Shown: positions 1 through 9,639 of the stretch, piece by piece
Position numbering within the stretch: the stretch's first letter is position 1
Layout of the letters: every line of letters begins with the position of its first letter
Assembly: GCF_002897035.1 (NCBI RefSeq)
Contig: NZ_BAUX01000002.1
Coordinates: 62,001-126,000, forward strand
Reading direction: 5' to 3'
Length of the DNA stretch: 64,000 nucleotides
From: Methylopila sp. Yamaguchi
Lineage (GTDB): Bacteria > Pseudomonadota > Alphaproteobacteria > Rhizobiales > Methylopilaceae
Notes under the pieces: generated by a model
The model's input: the letters and a program-made list of their open reading frames with translations, nothing else
Databases searched by the model: none
What the model was told of the DNA's origin: nothing
Position numbers and translations under genes: made by a program

Positions 1-585
1 GGCGCCCAGGTCGCGGAGATACTCGGCCTCGCTCTCTCGGCCGGTGGAGGCCACGACCTCGTAGCCGAGCTTGGCGAGCAGCGCGACGGCGACCGAGCCG
101 ACACCGCCGGCGGCGCCGGTGACGAGCACCGGACCACGCTCCGGCGTCACGCCATGACGCTCCAGCGCCATCACGCAGAGCATCGAGGTGTAGCCGGCCG
201 TGCCGATCGCCATGGCCTCGGCGGCGCTCAGCCCATCGGGCAGCGGCACCAGCCAGGCGCCCGGCACGCGGGCGATCTCGGCGTAGCCGCCCAGATGGGT
301 CTCGCCGACGCCCCAGCCGTTCAGCACGACCTCGTCCCCGACCTTGAACTCGTCGGTCGTCGACGCCGCCACCTTGCCGGCGAAATCGATGCCGGGGATC
401 ATCGGGAAGCGCCGGACCACCGGCGACTTGCCGGTGATCGCCAGCCCGTCCTTGTAGTTGACGGTGGAATGGGACACCCGGACGACGACGTCGCCGTCCA
501 TCAGTTCGGCCTCGTCGAAGTCGACCGTCGAGAGGGTCTGGCCGGCGTCGCCCTTGTCGATGCGCAGCGCGCGGAAGGTGGACAT
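1..585 (-). CDS. acuI: Acrylyl-CoA reductase / MDR-family NADPH oxidoreductase (partial, C-terminus outside window)
   Basis: The first 195 residues are visible, starting [10 protein letters not shown]; the rest lies beyond the left edge. This is a medium-chain dehydrogenase/reductase of the YhdH/AcuI type, which reduces acrylyl-CoA to propionyl-CoA with NADPH in the cytoplasm. The sequence shows the GroES-like N-terminal domain with VNYKDGLA (about residues 42-49), the PGIDFAG segment (64-70) and the start of the Rossmann domain with [10 protein letters not shown] (157-166). No zinc-ligand cysteines are seen, as expected for this branch. The YhdH/AcuI assignment rests on these motifs; substrate preference cannot be read from half a protein. 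Confidence 0.85.
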   Translation of the reverse strand, partial: MSTFRALRIDKGDAGQTLSTVDFDEAELMDGDVVVRVSHSTVNYKDGLAITGKSPVVRRFPMIPGIDFAGKVAASTTDEFKVGDEVVLNGWGVGETHLGGYAEIARVPGAWLVPLPDGLSAAEAMAIGTAGYTSMLCVMALERHGVTPERGPVLVTGAAGGVGSVAVALLAKLGYEVVASTGRESEAEYLRDLGA

Positions 586-668
586 GTCGAGCTCCTGACG
601 TGTGACGTTCGGGTGAGGCCCTAGATAGAGGGCCGCCCCCCGTTCGTCATCCCGCAGGCGCCCCGCGG

Positions 669-1442
669 TCAGCCCTCCATCGCGTCCAGCGCGCCGGTGT
701 TCTCCGGCAGCACCTGGCCGCCGTCGACCACGATCGTCTGGCCCGTGACGTAGTTGGCGACGTCGCTGGCGAAGTAGAGCGCCGCTCCGGCAATGTCCGC
801 GACGACGCCCAGCCGCTTCATCGGCACCGAGGCCGCGGTCTTGTCGATGTAGTCCTGCCCGACGCCCGCCATGCCCTCCGTCATGATGTTGCCGGGCATA
901 ACGGCGTTCACGGTGATCCCGAACGGCGCGAGCTCGATCGCCGCGGTGCGCATGAAGCCGAGCTGCCCGGCCTTGCTCGCCCCGTAGTGCGACCAGCCGG
1001 GATAGCCGGTGATCGGCCCCGTGATGGAGGAGGTCAGCACGATCCGCCCGGCCTTCGACGCCTTCAGCGCCGGCAGGCAGGCCTGCACCGACAGGAAAGT
1101 GCCCTTGAGGTTCACGTCCATGACGAGGTCGAAGTCGGCCTCCGTCATGTCGGCCAGCTTGGCCGCCGGGAAGATGCCGGCGTTGGCGCAAAGCACGTCG
1201 ATTCCCCCGAAGCGCTCGACCGCCGCGGCCGCCATCGCCTGGGCGCCGGCGAGCTTCGACACGTCGGCCGCGAAGCCGCTGGCCCCGCCGCCGATCTCCG
1301 CGGCGACCGCATCGGCCTCCGCGCCGTTTCGCGCGACCACCAGCACCCGGTAGCCGGCGTCGGCGAAGCCCTTCGCGATGCCCTTGCCGATCCCCTTCGA
1401 GCCGCCCGTCACGATGGCCGTGCGGGATGTTGCGTAAGTCAT
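669..1442 (-). CDS. SDR-family oxidoreductase (FabG-like)
   Basis: A classical short-chain dehydrogenase of 257 residues, starting [10 protein letters not shown]. The dinucleotide-binding motif TGGSKGIG is at about 12-19, NAG at 87-89, catalytic Ser near 138 and the YxxxK pair at Tyr153/Lys157, so the active site is complete. Such proteins reduce or oxidise hydroxyl/keto groups with NAD(P)H. An in-frame start 69 bases upstream exists, but the Rossmann domain begins correctly from 1442. It is divergent from the ABC importer starting at 1613 and could act on that importer's substrate. The substrate is unknown; a FabG role in fatty-acid synthesis is unlikely away from fab genes. Confidence 0.85.
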   Translation of the reverse strand: MTYATSRTAIVTGGSKGIGKGIAKGFADAGYRVLVVARNGAEADAVAAEIGGGASGFAADVSKLAGAQAMAAAAVERFGGIDVLCANAGIFPAAKLADMTEADFDLVMDVNLKGTFLSVQACLPALKASKAGRIVLTSSITGPITGYPGWSHYGASKAGQLGFMRTAAIELAPFGITVNAVMPGNIMTEGMAGVGQDYIDKTAASVPMKRLGVVADIAGAALYFASDVANYVTGQTIVVDGGQVLPENTGALDAMEG

Positions 1443-1612
1443 GGGCGCCCCTGCCGTCTGCCTGTTTCGGCAGCAAGGTCGCTCATAAAAACAACGTTGT
1501 AAACCCAACAAACCGGGCGATACTCGCCACAGAAAATGACCGACTTGCCAAGTCGGCAGAGAGGCCGCGGCGGCCGCGGCCTGGCGATCACTCGGGGATC
1601 AGGGGACTTCGC

Positions 1613-2752
1613 ATGACCACCGTGACCAAGCGCGACGCGCTGAAACTCTTGGGCGGGGCTGCGCTTGCAGCGCCCTTCGCCGGCGCTCTTCCGGCGTTCG
1701 CGGCGCGCGAGAACGAGCTGAACATCCTGTGCTGGGAGGGCTACAACTCCGCGCAGGTGCTGGACCCCTACCGATCCGCCAAATCCGCCACCGTCAAGGC
1801 CGAGAGCCTCACCAACGATCCCACCATGATCAACCGGCTTCGGGCCGGCGAGACCAAGGTCTGGGACCTGATCAACGTCAACAACCCCTGGGCTCGCAAG
1901 GCGATGTATCCAGAGGGCCTGATCAAGCCGCTGCCGAAGGCCGAATTCGAGCCCTTCTTCGATAAGATGCTGCCTCAATTCAAGGCGCCGTACCGCTGGG
2001 CCATGAGCGACGACGGCAAGGAGCTGCTGGGCATGGCCCAGCGCTTCGGGCCCTACAGCTTCGTGGTGAACACCGACAAGGTGAGCCGGAAGACCGCGGA
2101 GGAGCAGGGCTGGGAGCTGTTCAACGACCCCTCGCTCAAGGGCAAGTACGGCATCCTCGAGAGCGACGACTGGAACGTCTTCAACATCTTCATGATCGCG
2201 GGCATCAACCCGTTCAAGGTCCACGACGCGGCGGAGATGGCGAAGTTCGGCGAGACGGCCAAGAAGGTCTTCGGCGGCGCCAAGCTCGTCGGCGACATCG
2301 CAGCGATGAACCAGGCGCTGGTGTCGGGCGAGATCGACTTGCACATGACGGGGGGCACCTACTCGGTCTCCCCCGCCCGCGCCGACGGCCACCCGGAGCT
2401 TCGCGCGGTCACCCCGCTCAAGGGCCCGATCGACGGCAAGGGCGGCATCTCCTGGATCGAGATCACCTCGACCGTGAACAACCCCAACCTGTCGCCGCTC
2501 GCGACTGAGTTCCTGAAGTACGTGCAGGACCCGAAGGTGGCGCACACCGTGGCCTTCGCCGAAGGCACCTTCAACCCGGTGGCGCAGATGGGGAACAAGG
2601 CCTGCTTCGACCTCTTCACCAAGGAGGAGCTCGACGCCATCCAGTGGGACAGCCTGGAGGAGGAGATGTCGCGGTCGGCCGAGTACGACATCGTGCCGGA
2701 CTACGACAAGGCGCTCGAGATCATGACCTCCGCCAAGCGCACCAAGGGCTGA
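1613..2752 (+). CDS. ABC transporter substrate-binding protein (PotD/PotF-like)
   Basis: A periplasmic binding protein of 379 residues for a polyamine/opine-type importer. The N-terminus MTTVTKRDALKLLGG followed by an alanine-rich hydrophobic stretch ending ALPAFA (to about residue 33) is a signal peptide; the KRD before the hydrophobic core makes Tat export possible, though the usual twin Arg is absent. The mature part starts NELNILCWEGYNS, the usual opening of PotD/PotF-type receptors. It heads a four-gene operon with an ATPase and two permeases. A 170-base gap with a palindromic element separates it from the ATPase gene, which may allow higher expression of the receptor. The ligand is not predictable. 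Confidence 0.88.
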   Translation: MTTVTKRDALKLLGGAALAAPFAGALPAFAARENELNILCWEGYNSAQVLDPYRSAKSATVKAESLTNDPTMINRLRAGETKVWDLINVNNPWARKAMYPEGLIKPLPKAEFEPFFDKMLPQFKAPYRWAMSDDGKELLGMAQRFGPYSFVVNTDKVSRKTAEEQGWELFNDPSLKGKYGILESDDWNVFNIFMIAGINPFKVHDAAEMAKFGETAKKVFGGAKLVGDIAAMNQALVSGEIDLHMTGGTYSVSPARADGHPELRAVTPLKGPIDGKGGISWIEITSTVNNPNLSPLATEFLKYVQDPKVAHTVAFAEGTFNPVAQMGNKACFDLFTKEELDAIQWDSLEEEMSRSAEYDIVPDYDKALEIMTSAKRTKG

Positions 2753-2793
2753 GACGGGCGCTCGCCGAGCCGCCCTCCACGCCGGCTCATCGC

Positions 2794-2891
2794 ACGTCAT
2801 CCCGGACGACGGCCGTCGATCCGGCAACGTCCTGCGATGAGCCCTCGCTCCGCGCGATCCCGGCTCTTGCTCCGCGCGGCCGGGATGACGT
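2794..2891. repeat. Extragenic palindromic element between receptor and ATPase genes
   Basis: Perfect 12-base inverted arms ACGTCATCCCGG (2794-2805) and CCGGGATGACGT (2880-2891) enclose about 74 bases that also contain the direct repeat GCTCCGCGCG twice. GTCATCCCGG-type sequences are common dispersed extragenic repeats in alphaproteobacterial genomes. In a transcript it would form a long hairpin just after the binding-protein gene, a position where such elements often stabilise the upstream mRNA. A related single arm (CGTCATCCCGC) is at 645-655. Confidence 0.6.
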
Positions 2892-2922
2892 CCCTTGATC
2901 CAAGACGCATGAGGTTCAGCCC

Positions 2923-4035
2923 ATGACGGCGGCCGCCTTCGCCTCGCCCCCGGCGCCCTCGCCTCTCCCGGAGGCCCTGCCCATCCTCCAGCTCGTCGGC
3001 GTGCGGAAGACCTTCGGAGCCTTCGCCGCGGTGGAGCGCATCGACCTCGACATCCGCGACGGCGAGTTTCTGACGATCGTCGGGCCCTCCGGGTCGGGCA
3101 AGACGACGCTCCTGCGGATGCTGGCCGGCATGGAGGCGCCGAGCGAGGGCGACATCAGCCTACGCGGCGTGCGCATCAACGAGACTCCGCCGGCGCGGCG
3201 GCCGACCTGCCTGGTGTTCCAGTCGCTTGCGCTGTTCCCGCACAAGACGGTGGGCGAAAACATCGAGTTTCCGCTGAAGGTGAAGAAGGTCTCGCCTGCG
3301 GCTCGCAAGTCCCGCGCGCTGGAGCTGCTGCGCCTCGTCCAGCTGCCGGAGAGCTACTACGCCAAGAACGTCATGCAGTGCTCCGGCGGCGAGCGGCAGC
3401 GCGTGGCGCTCGCCCGCGCGCTCGCCTACGACCCCGACGTGCTGTTCTTCGACGAGCCGCTCTCGGCGCTCGACTACAAGCTCAAGAAGGTGATGGAGAA
3501 GGAGCTCAAGGACCTCCATCGCCTGAGCGGCAAGACCTTCGTGTACATCACGCACAGCCTCGAGGAGGCGATGGTGATGTCGGACCGCATCGGCGTGATG
3601 CGCGCCGGACGCCTCGTGCAGGTCGGCACGCCGGAGGAGATCTACACCCAGCCGTCGACGAAGTTCGTCGCCGAGTTCATGGGCGAGGTGAACGTGTTCG
3701 ACGCCGTCCGCGCCGAGGGCGGCTGGCGGATCGACGGCGTGGACGGGCCGGCGACGCTCAACCTGCCGTCGGCGCTGCGCGAGGCGGACGCCGCGGCGGT
3801 CGTAGTTCGACCGGAGTTCCTACGTTTCGTGGAGGGGCCCGCCGGCGCCCAGAACCGGCTCACAGGCGTCGTCTTCAACGAGTACGCGCTGGGCTCCCGG
3901 ATCCAGTATCAGGTGCGCGTGGGCGAGAAGACCTTCCTGCTGGAGCTCTCTCGCGCCAACGCCTGGCGCGGCAAGCCCGGGGACGCCGCGATCATCGGCT
4001 GGGACGCCCGCGACGCCATCGTGGTGGCGGCGTGA
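2923..4035 (+). CDS. ABC transporter ATP-binding protein (PotA-like)
   Basis: Cytoplasmic ATPase of 370 residues energising the importer whose receptor precedes it. Walker A is GPSGSGKT (54-61), the signature is CSGGERQR (153-160, with C in place of the usual L), Walker B is LFFDEP (174-179) followed by the D-loop SALD, and the switch His is in YITHSLEEAM. The C-terminal ~120 residues form the TOBE-type regulatory domain typical of PotA/FbpC/UgpC subfamily proteins. Its stop overlaps the GTG start of the first permease (GTGA, 4032-4035). Confidence 0.92.
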   Translation: MTAAAFASPPAPSPLPEALPILQLVGVRKTFGAFAAVERIDLDIRDGEFLTIVGPSGSGKTTLLRMLAGMEAPSEGDISLRGVRINETPPARRPTCLVFQSLALFPHKTVGENIEFPLKVKKVSPAARKSRALELLRLVQLPESYYAKNVMQCSGGERQRVALARALAYDPDVLFFDEPLSALDYKLKKVMEKELKDLHRLSGKTFVYITHSLEEAMVMSDRIGVMRAGRLVQVGTPEEIYTQPSTKFVAEFMGEVNVFDAVRAEGGWRIDGVDGPATLNLPSALREADAAAVVVRPEFLRFVEGPAGAQNRLTGVVFNEYALGSRIQYQVRVGEKTFLLELSRANAWRGKPGDAAIIGWDARDAIVVAA

Positions 4036-4952
4036 GCGGGGCGACGGCGGTGGCCGACGCCTCTCGGCTCGCTGTCGGCGCGTCGCCCGCAAGGACCCGA
4101 GCCGCGTTTCGGCTGTCGCGCGGCGCGCTCTGCTCGCTCCCCGTCGGCCTGACGCTGCTGCTGGGCTTCGTCGCGCCCCTTGCGACCGTCGCCGCCTACG
4201 CCTTCGCGACGCCAAAGAGCTTCGACGTCTTTCGCTCGTTCACGCTGACCAACTTCGCTTCGATCTTCGATCCCGCGAACACGGTCTGGCAGTCCTTCGT
4301 CTGGTCGCTTGGACTCGCGGTGCTGACGGTGGTCGCGCTCGCGGTCGTGGCCTACCCCATCGCCTGGGGCCTCGCCCGCAGCTTCGGGCGCTGGTCGGGC
4401 TTCATCAGCGTGCTGTTCGTGTTCCCGCTGTTCGTGTCGGAGAACGTGCGGCTCTACGGCTGGACGTTGTTCTTCCTGAAGAACGGCGTGCTCGACGGCA
4501 CGCTGAAGCTGGTTGGCGGCGCCGGCCCCGAGGTGCTCTACACACCCGGCGCCATCCTGTTCGGCATGGTCTACGTCTACCTGCCCTTCATGCTGTTCCC
4601 GATGACGCTCGGCCTCGCGATGGTGCCGAAGGACCTCGTCGAGGCCGCGCGCGATCTCGGCGCCTCCCGGCTGCTGATCTGGCGCGAGATCGAGCTGCCG
4701 CTCGCGACCCCTGGCGTCCTGATCGGCATGCTGTTGACCTTCGTGCTGGCGGTCGGGGCGGTGGCGGAATCCAAGGTGCTCGGGGGGCAGTCGGTGATCG
4801 TCATCACCCACGACATCGAGATCGCCTTCACCTACGCCCAGAACTGGCCGCTCGGTTCGGCGCTCGCGCTGCTGCTGACGGTCATCGTCGGCGCGCTGTC
4901 GCTGGCGGCGCTGGCGAAGCTCGACCTCGACCGCATCCTGGGGAGGCGGTGA
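4032..4952 (+). CDS. ABC transporter permease (PotB-like)
   Basis: Inner-membrane permease of 306 residues with a GTG start (VSGATAVADAS) overlapping the ATPase stop by four bases. After a polar N-terminal tail there are about six hydrophobic segments, and the EAA loop for ATPase contact reads DLVEAARDLGASRLLIWREIELPLATPG, so it belongs to the binding-protein-dependent permease family. The long antisense and alternative-frame readings here are GC-driven shadows. It pairs with the next gene as the heterodimeric channel. Confidence 0.9.
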   Translation: MSGATAVADASRLAVGASPARTRAAFRLSRGALCSLPVGLTLLLGFVAPLATVAAYAFATPKSFDVFRSFTLTNFASIFDPANTVWQSFVWSLGLAVLTVVALAVVAYPIAWGLARSFGRWSGFISVLFVFPLFVSENVRLYGWTLFFLKNGVLDGTLKLVGGAGPEVLYTPGAILFGMVYVYLPFMLFPMTLGLAMVPKDLVEAARDLGASRLLIWREIELPLATPGVLIGMLLTFVLAVGAVAESKVLGGQSVIVITHDIEIAFTYAQNWPLGSALALLLTVIVGALSLAALAKLDLDRILGRR

Positions 4953-4955
4953 GCC

Positions 4956-5771
4956 ATGAACCAGTCCGCCCGTCGCTCCAACTTCCTGATCTGGGCCTGG
5001 ACGCTGTTCGTCCTCGTGCTCGTCTATCTGCCGATCGTCTGCGGCGCGCTCGCGGGGCTGTCGAAGAGCCGCTACTTCGGCTTCCCCGTCGCCCGCTGGT
5101 CCACGGAGTGGTGGAGCCGCGCGCTGGAGAGCTTCGAGGTCCAGACCATCGTCAAGACCTCGCTGGCGATCGCGCTCATCGTCACTCTGGTCGCCGTCGT
5201 CGTCGCCTTCTTCGGCGCGCTCGCCTTCGCGCGCTACGACTGGAAGGGGCGGCGGCTCTATCAGAAGCTGGTGCTGCTGCCGATCTTCTTTCCGCAGCCG
5301 GTGCTCGGCCTCGCGCTGCTGCTGTGGTTCAACGCGGTCGGGATCCAGCCGACCTGGCAGACGGCGATCTTCGCCCATCTGGTCTGGATCGTGCCGGTCG
5401 TGACGCTGGTCATCGCGATCCAGGTCTATGGCTTCGACCCGGCGCTCGAGGAAGCGGCGGCCGATCTCGGCGCGGGGCGGCTGTTCGTCCTGCGCGAGAT
5501 CACGCTGCCGATCCTGTGGCCGGGCGTCTGGTCGGGCGCGCTCTTCGCTTTTCTGCTGTCCTGGGGCAATTTCCCGCTGTCGCTCTACACGACCGGCGCG
5601 GACTCCACCGTCCCGGAGTGGCTCTATTCGAAGATGGTGGCGGGCTACACGCCGATGGTGCCGGCGCTCGGCACCATGAGCACGCTCGCCGCCGCGACCC
5701 TGCTGCTCGCCGGCGGTCTGATCGCCGCCCTGCTCCGCCGCCGCGCCGCGGGCAAGGCGGCGAGCGCGTAA
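4956..5771 (+). CDS. ABC transporter permease (PotC-like)
   Basis: Second permease of the importer, 271 residues, starting three bases after the previous stop. It begins MNQSARRSNFLIWAW and has six predicted membrane segments with the EAA loop ALEEAAADLGAGRLFVLREITLP (about 165-187). PotC-like permeases pair with PotB-like ones. It is the last gene of the operon and ends 22 bases from the convergent valS stop. Confidence 0.9.
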   Translation: MNQSARRSNFLIWAWTLFVLVLVYLPIVCGALAGLSKSRYFGFPVARWSTEWWSRALESFEVQTIVKTSLAIALIVTLVAVVVAFFGALAFARYDWKGRRLYQKLVLLPIFFPQPVLGLALLLWFNAVGIQPTWQTAIFAHLVWIVPVVTLVIAIQVYGFDPALEEAAADLGAGRLFVLREITLPILWPGVWSGALFAFLLSWGNFPLSLYTTGADSTVPEWLYSKMVAGYTPMVPALGTMSTLAAATLLLAGGLIAALLRRRAAGKAASA

Positions 5772-5793
5772 GCTCCCGGGCGCGGCCGGACGC

Positions 5794-8499
5794 TCAGCCG
5801 CCCAGCTGCGTCAGCGCCGCCTCGATCTTGGCGAGTCGGGCGGCGTAATCCGCGCGCTTCTCACGCTCGGCCTCGACCACCTCCTCCGGCGCACGGGCGA
5901 CGAAGCTCTCGTTGCCGAGCTTGCCGTCGATGCGCTTGATCTCGCCCTGCGTCTTGGCCCGCTCCTTGGCGAGCCGGTCCTTCTCGGCGGCGATGTCGAC
6001 CACGCCTTCGAGCGGCACGGCGACCACGCAGCCGCGGACAATGAGCTGGATCGCCGCCTTGGGGGCCTCGTCGGCGAAGGACACCGCGGAGACACGCGCG
6101 ATGCGGGCGAGCGTCGGCGCCGCCCGCATCGCGCGGGCGCGAGTCTCGCCGTCGCCGCCGACCACCACCAGCGGCAGCGTGGCGGAGGCCGGCACGCCCA
6201 TCTCGGCGCGGGCCGAGCGCAGCTCCGTCACCACCTCGACCAGCCAGCCGATCTCGGACTCGGAGGCCGCGTCGCCGAGACCCTCCAGCGCCGGCCAGCG
6301 GGTGAGCGCCAGCACGTTCGCGCGGGGAGCGTCGCCGGCGCGGGCGTCCCACAGCTCCTCCGTGACGAAGGGCATGAACGGGTGCAGCAGCTTCACCACT
6401 TCGTCGAGCACGAAGGCGACCGTGGCGCGGGTCTCCGCGGCTTCCGCGCCCTGCCCTTCGCCCTGGAGCACCGGCTTCACCAGCTCGAGATACCAGTCGC
6501 AGACGACGTTCCAGGTGAAGCGGTAGGCCCCGCCCGCCGCCTCGTTGAAGCGGTAGGCCTCCAGCGCCGCCGTGGTTTCGGCGACCGCTTTCGAGGCCTC
6601 GCCAAGGATCCAGCGGTTGACGGTCTCCTTCACCGAGGACGGATCGAAGCCGGGAACTGGACGGCAGCCGTTCATCTCCGCGAAGCGCGAGGCGTTCCAG
6701 AGCTTGGTCGCGAAGTTGCGGTAGCCCTCGACCCGGGCGCGGGCGAGCTTGATGTCGCGGCCCTGCGCGGCCATCGCCGCCAGCGTGAAGCGCAACGCGT
6801 CCGCGCCGTAGGCGTCGACCAGCTCGATCGGGTCGATGACGTTGCCCTTCGACTTCGACATCTTGGCCCCCTTCTCATCGCGGACGAGGGCGTGGATGTA
6901 GACGTCGCGGAACGGCACCTCCTTCATCACGTAGAGGCCCATCATCATCATCCGGGCGACCCAGAAGAAGATGATGTCGAAGCCCGTCACCAGCACGGCG
7001 TTGGGGTAGTACTTCTCGAGCTCCGGGGTCTGGTCCGGCCAGCCCATGGTGGAGAACGGCCACAGCGCGGAGGAGAACCAGGTGTCGAGCACGTCCTCGT
7101 CGCGGGTGAGCGCCGTCGGCGCTCCGTAGTGGGCCTCGGCGGCCGCGAGCGCTTCGGCTTCCGTCTCTTCGACGAAGATGGCGCCGTCCGGCCCGAACCA
7201 CGCCGGGATCTGGTGGCCCCACCACAGCTGGCGCGAGACGCACCAGGGCTGGATGTTCTCCATCCACTCGAAGTAGGTCTTGGACCAGTTCTCGGGAATG
7301 AAGCGGGTGCGGCCGTCGCGGACGGCGGCCATGGCCTCCACCGCGAGCTTGCCGGCGTCGACGTACCATTGGTCGGTCAGATAGGGCTCGATCACCACGC
7401 CCGAGCGGTCGCCGTGCGGCACCTGATGGACATGGGGTTCGGTCTCGACCAGAAGGCCGAGCTCTTCGAGGACCGCCAGCACGCGCTTGCGCGCGTCCGC
7501 GCGGTCGAGCCCGTCGAGCGACATCATGAGATCGAGGTCGAGCGTCTCCGGCGCGCCGTCCAGGAACGCGTCATTGCCGAGCAGCGCGAGGCGGCCGTCC
7601 GGCGTCAGCACGTTGATCAGCGGCAGATTGTGACGCTTGCCGACCTCGAAGTCGTTGAAGTCGTGCGCCGGCGTTATCTTGACCGCGCCGGTGCCCTTTT
7701 CCGGATCCGAGTACTCGTCCGCGATGATCGGAATGCGCCGGCCGACGAGCGGCAGGACGACGAACTTGCCGACGAGGTGCTTGTAGCGCTCGTCGTCGGG
7801 GTGCACGGCGACCGCGCTGTCGCCCAGCATGGTCTCGGGTCGCGTGGTCGCGACGACGATCGACTCAGTCGAACCCTCGACGGGATAGCGCAGGTGCCAG
7901 AGATGGCCCTTCACCTCGACCGACTGGACCTCGATGTCGGAGATCGCGGTGAGCAGCTTCGGGTCCCAGTTCACGAGCCGCTTGTCGCGATAGATCAGCC
8001 CGTCCTTGTGCAGGCGGACGAACAGCTTCACGACCGCGCGCGACAGGCCCTCGTCCATGGTGAAGCGCTCGCGCGACCAGTCGGCGGAGGCGCCGAGCCG
8101 CTGCAGCTGCTTCAGGATCATGCCGCCGCTCTCGGCCTTCCACTCCCAGACGCGCTCGACGAACTTCTCGCGCCCCATGTCGCGCCGGCCGGGCTGCTGG
8201 CGCTCGGCGAGCTGGCGTTCGACGACCATCTGGGTGGCGATGCCGGCGTGGTCCATCCCAGGCTGCCACAGCACGTCCTTGCCGCGCATGCGCTCGAAGC
8301 GCGCGAGGATGTCCTGCAGCGTGTCGTTCAGCGCGTGCCCCATGTGGAGCGAGCCGGTGACGTTCGGCGGGGGGATGACGATGCAGTAGGGCTCTGCGCC
8401 CGGCTCCGCGCCCGCGCCCGCCTTGAATGCGCCCACCTCGTCCCAGCGGGCCGCGATCCGCGGCTCGATGTCGGCCGGCGAATAGGTCTTGTCGAGCAT
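5794..8499 (-). CDS. valS: Valyl-tRNA synthetase
   Basis: Class I aminoacyl-tRNA synthetase of 901 residues that charges tRNA-Val. The HIGH-type motif is HMGH at 52-55 within PPPNVTGSLHMGHA, and KMSKS is at about 546-550. Between them lies the CP1 editing domain, with the family's TTRPETMLGD segment. The C-terminal part has an anticodon-binding domain and the valine-specific coiled-coil arm (DIAAEKDRLAKERAK, GNESFVARAPEEVV). The start at 8499 (MLDKTYSPADIEPR) is the family-typical one; an in-frame extension upstream to 8700 is not conserved-looking. Confidence 0.97.
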   Translation of the reverse strand: MLDKTYSPADIEPRIAARWDEVGAFKAGAGAEPGAEPYCIVIPPPNVTGSLHMGHALNDTLQDILARFERMRGKDVLWQPGMDHAGIATQMVVERQLAERQQPGRRDMGREKFVERVWEWKAESGGMILKQLQRLGASADWSRERFTMDEGLSRAVVKLFVRLHKDGLIYRDKRLVNWDPKLLTAISDIEVQSVEVKGHLWHLRYPVEGSTESIVVATTRPETMLGDSAVAVHPDDERYKHLVGKFVVLPLVGRRIPIIADEYSDPEKGTGAVKITPAHDFNDFEVGKRHNLPLINVLTPDGRLALLGNDAFLDGAPETLDLDLMMSLDGLDRADARKRVLAVLEELGLLVETEPHVHQVPHGDRSGVVIEPYLTDQWYVDAGKLAVEAMAAVRDGRTRFIPENWSKTYFEWMENIQPWCVSRQLWWGHQIPAWFGPDGAIFVEETEAEALAAAEAHYGAPTALTRDEDVLDTWFSSALWPFSTMGWPDQTPELEKYYPNAVLVTGFDIIFFWVARMMMMGLYVMKEVPFRDVYIHALVRDEKGAKMSKSKGNVIDPIELVDAYGADALRFTLAAMAAQGRDIKLARARVEGYRNFATKLWNASRFAEMNGCRPVPGFDPSSVKETVNRWILGEASKAVAETTAALEAYRFNEAAGGAYRFTWNVVCDWYLELVKPVLQGEGQGAEAAETRATVAFVLDEVVKLLHPFMPFVTEELWDARAGDAPRANVLALTRWPALEGLGDAASESEIGWLVEVVTELRSARAEMGVPASATLPLVVVGGDGETRARAMRAAPTLARIARVSAVSFADEAPKAAIQLIVRGCVVAVPLEGVVDIAAEKDRLAKERAKTQGEIKRIDGKLGNESFVARAPEEVVEAEREKRADYAARLAKIEAALTQLGG

Positions 8500-8838
8500 G
8501 GGACGGCCTCGGACGCGCTTGAAAACCTGCGGGCCGCGAACGGCCCGCGCGCGTTGAACCCCAAGCGCGGCGGGGGTGTCAATCTCGGGAGGTAGGCAGC
8601 GATCGCCCTGCGCCTCGGAACCGCAGTTCGCGCCCGCCTCTCGGGATCCGTTTGGAAATTCGCGTTCCGGCCGAAGCGCGTGCTTCGAGATGCTCGTCAA
8701 GAGGCGGGCGCCTCAGCACGAGATCGCTCTCATCTGCTGGAAACGCAAACGCCTCGTGCTAAGGGGCCACCCTAAGGCGGCCTCTCGAAGCACGCACGAC
8801 ATCGTCGTGACAGTCGACCCCCGGCCTTTTGACGGCCC
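8500..8838. other. valS-popZ intergenic region with hairpins
   Basis: No gene is supported in these 339 bases. A perfect 8-bp hairpin GCGGGCCG-CGAA-CGGCCCGC (8529-8548) lies 30 bases before the valS start and reads with a TTCG loop on the valS strand. Arms AGCACGAG (8715-8722) and CTCGTGCT (8753-8760) could form a second structure downstream of popZ. Neither is followed by a clear T-tract, so a terminator assignment is only tentative. Confidence 0.4.
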
Positions 8839-9483
8839 TCAGCGGCCGCCGCGAGCGACGCGCTCGATTTCGTGGCGCACAAGGCGCTCGACCAGCGGCG
8901 GCAGGTTGTCGTCGAGCCACGCCTTGAGCATCGGCCGCAGCATCTCCTTGACGAGGTCGTCCAGGGTCCTGGCGTTTTGCGACAGGATGGTGTGCGCCAG
9001 CGAACCGAAGGCGGCGTTGACGGCCTCGCCGGCCGGCTCCGAGATCAACCGGTCCCCAACCACCTCCCGCGCGGCGGGGCGCGGGCTGAAGACCGCCGGC
9101 GCGGGCTCCGGCTCCGGCTCGGGCTCGGCCGTCATCTCGTCCGTGAGTTCGAAGACGTCGAGATCGTCGATCTGCGGATCGGTCTCCGGCGCGGCCTCGA
9201 CGATTACCGGGCGGAGCGGCGCCTTCGCCTCCACGGCGGGCTTCGCAGCAGCCGCGGGCTTCTCGAGCGGCGCCGCTTGCGGCACCGGCGGCGCGTCGAA
9301 CGACGCGAGCATGGCGTCGATATCGTCCTGGCCGAGCGAGCCGGACGGCTCCGCCTCCATGCGCTCCGGCGCCTTCAGCGGCTCGGCCTTCGCCGGCGCC
9401 GGCTCGTCATCGGAGATGATGCGACGGATCGAGGCCAGGATTTCCTCCATCGTCGGCTCGTGAGCCTTCGCGGCAGTGCTCAT
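8839..9483 (-). CDS. popZ: Cell-pole-organizing protein PopZ (DUF2497)
   Basis: A 214-residue protein with the PopZ layout: a short conserved N-terminal helix (PTMEEILASIRRIISDDE, about 11-28), a long acidic Pro/Ala/Glu-rich disordered linker, and a conserved C-terminal helical oligomerisation region (LVKEMLRPMLKAWLDDNLP ... LVRHEIERVARG). PopZ forms a polymeric pole matrix that anchors the chromosome origin through ParB and recruits cell-cycle proteins. The position between tolC and valS matches the order I know from related genomes. The repeated Glu-Pro stretch near the middle (EPEPEPEPAP) lies in the linker. Confidence 0.9.
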   Translation of the reverse strand: MSTAAKAHEPTMEEILASIRRIISDDEPAPAKAEPLKAPERMEAEPSGSLGQDDIDAMLASFDAPPVPQAAPLEKPAAAAKPAVEAKAPLRPVIVEAAPETDPQIDDLDVFELTDEMTAEPEPEPEPAPAVFSPRPAAREVVGDRLISEPAGEAVNAAFGSLAHTILSQNARTLDDLVKEMLRPMLKAWLDDNLPPLVERLVRHEIERVARGGR

Positions 9484-9639
9484 CCGTCTGTCCTCTCACT
9501 CGCGCAGCCGCCCCTCGACGCGACCACAACCGTCGCGGCCCGGCACGAATCGCCCGGCCGCGCACGGATTTCCGTGAGTATGGCGCCGTCGACTCGGCTC
9601 ACAAGCGGCGGCGGCCCGTCGCCCACAGCCTCGCGCTGG

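Noticed and set aside
6382-8595. A 737-codon open frame opposite valS
   Set aside because: It is antisense to a complete, motif-rich valS; long antisense frames are expected at this GC content, and its product is Arg/His/Gly rich with no domain.
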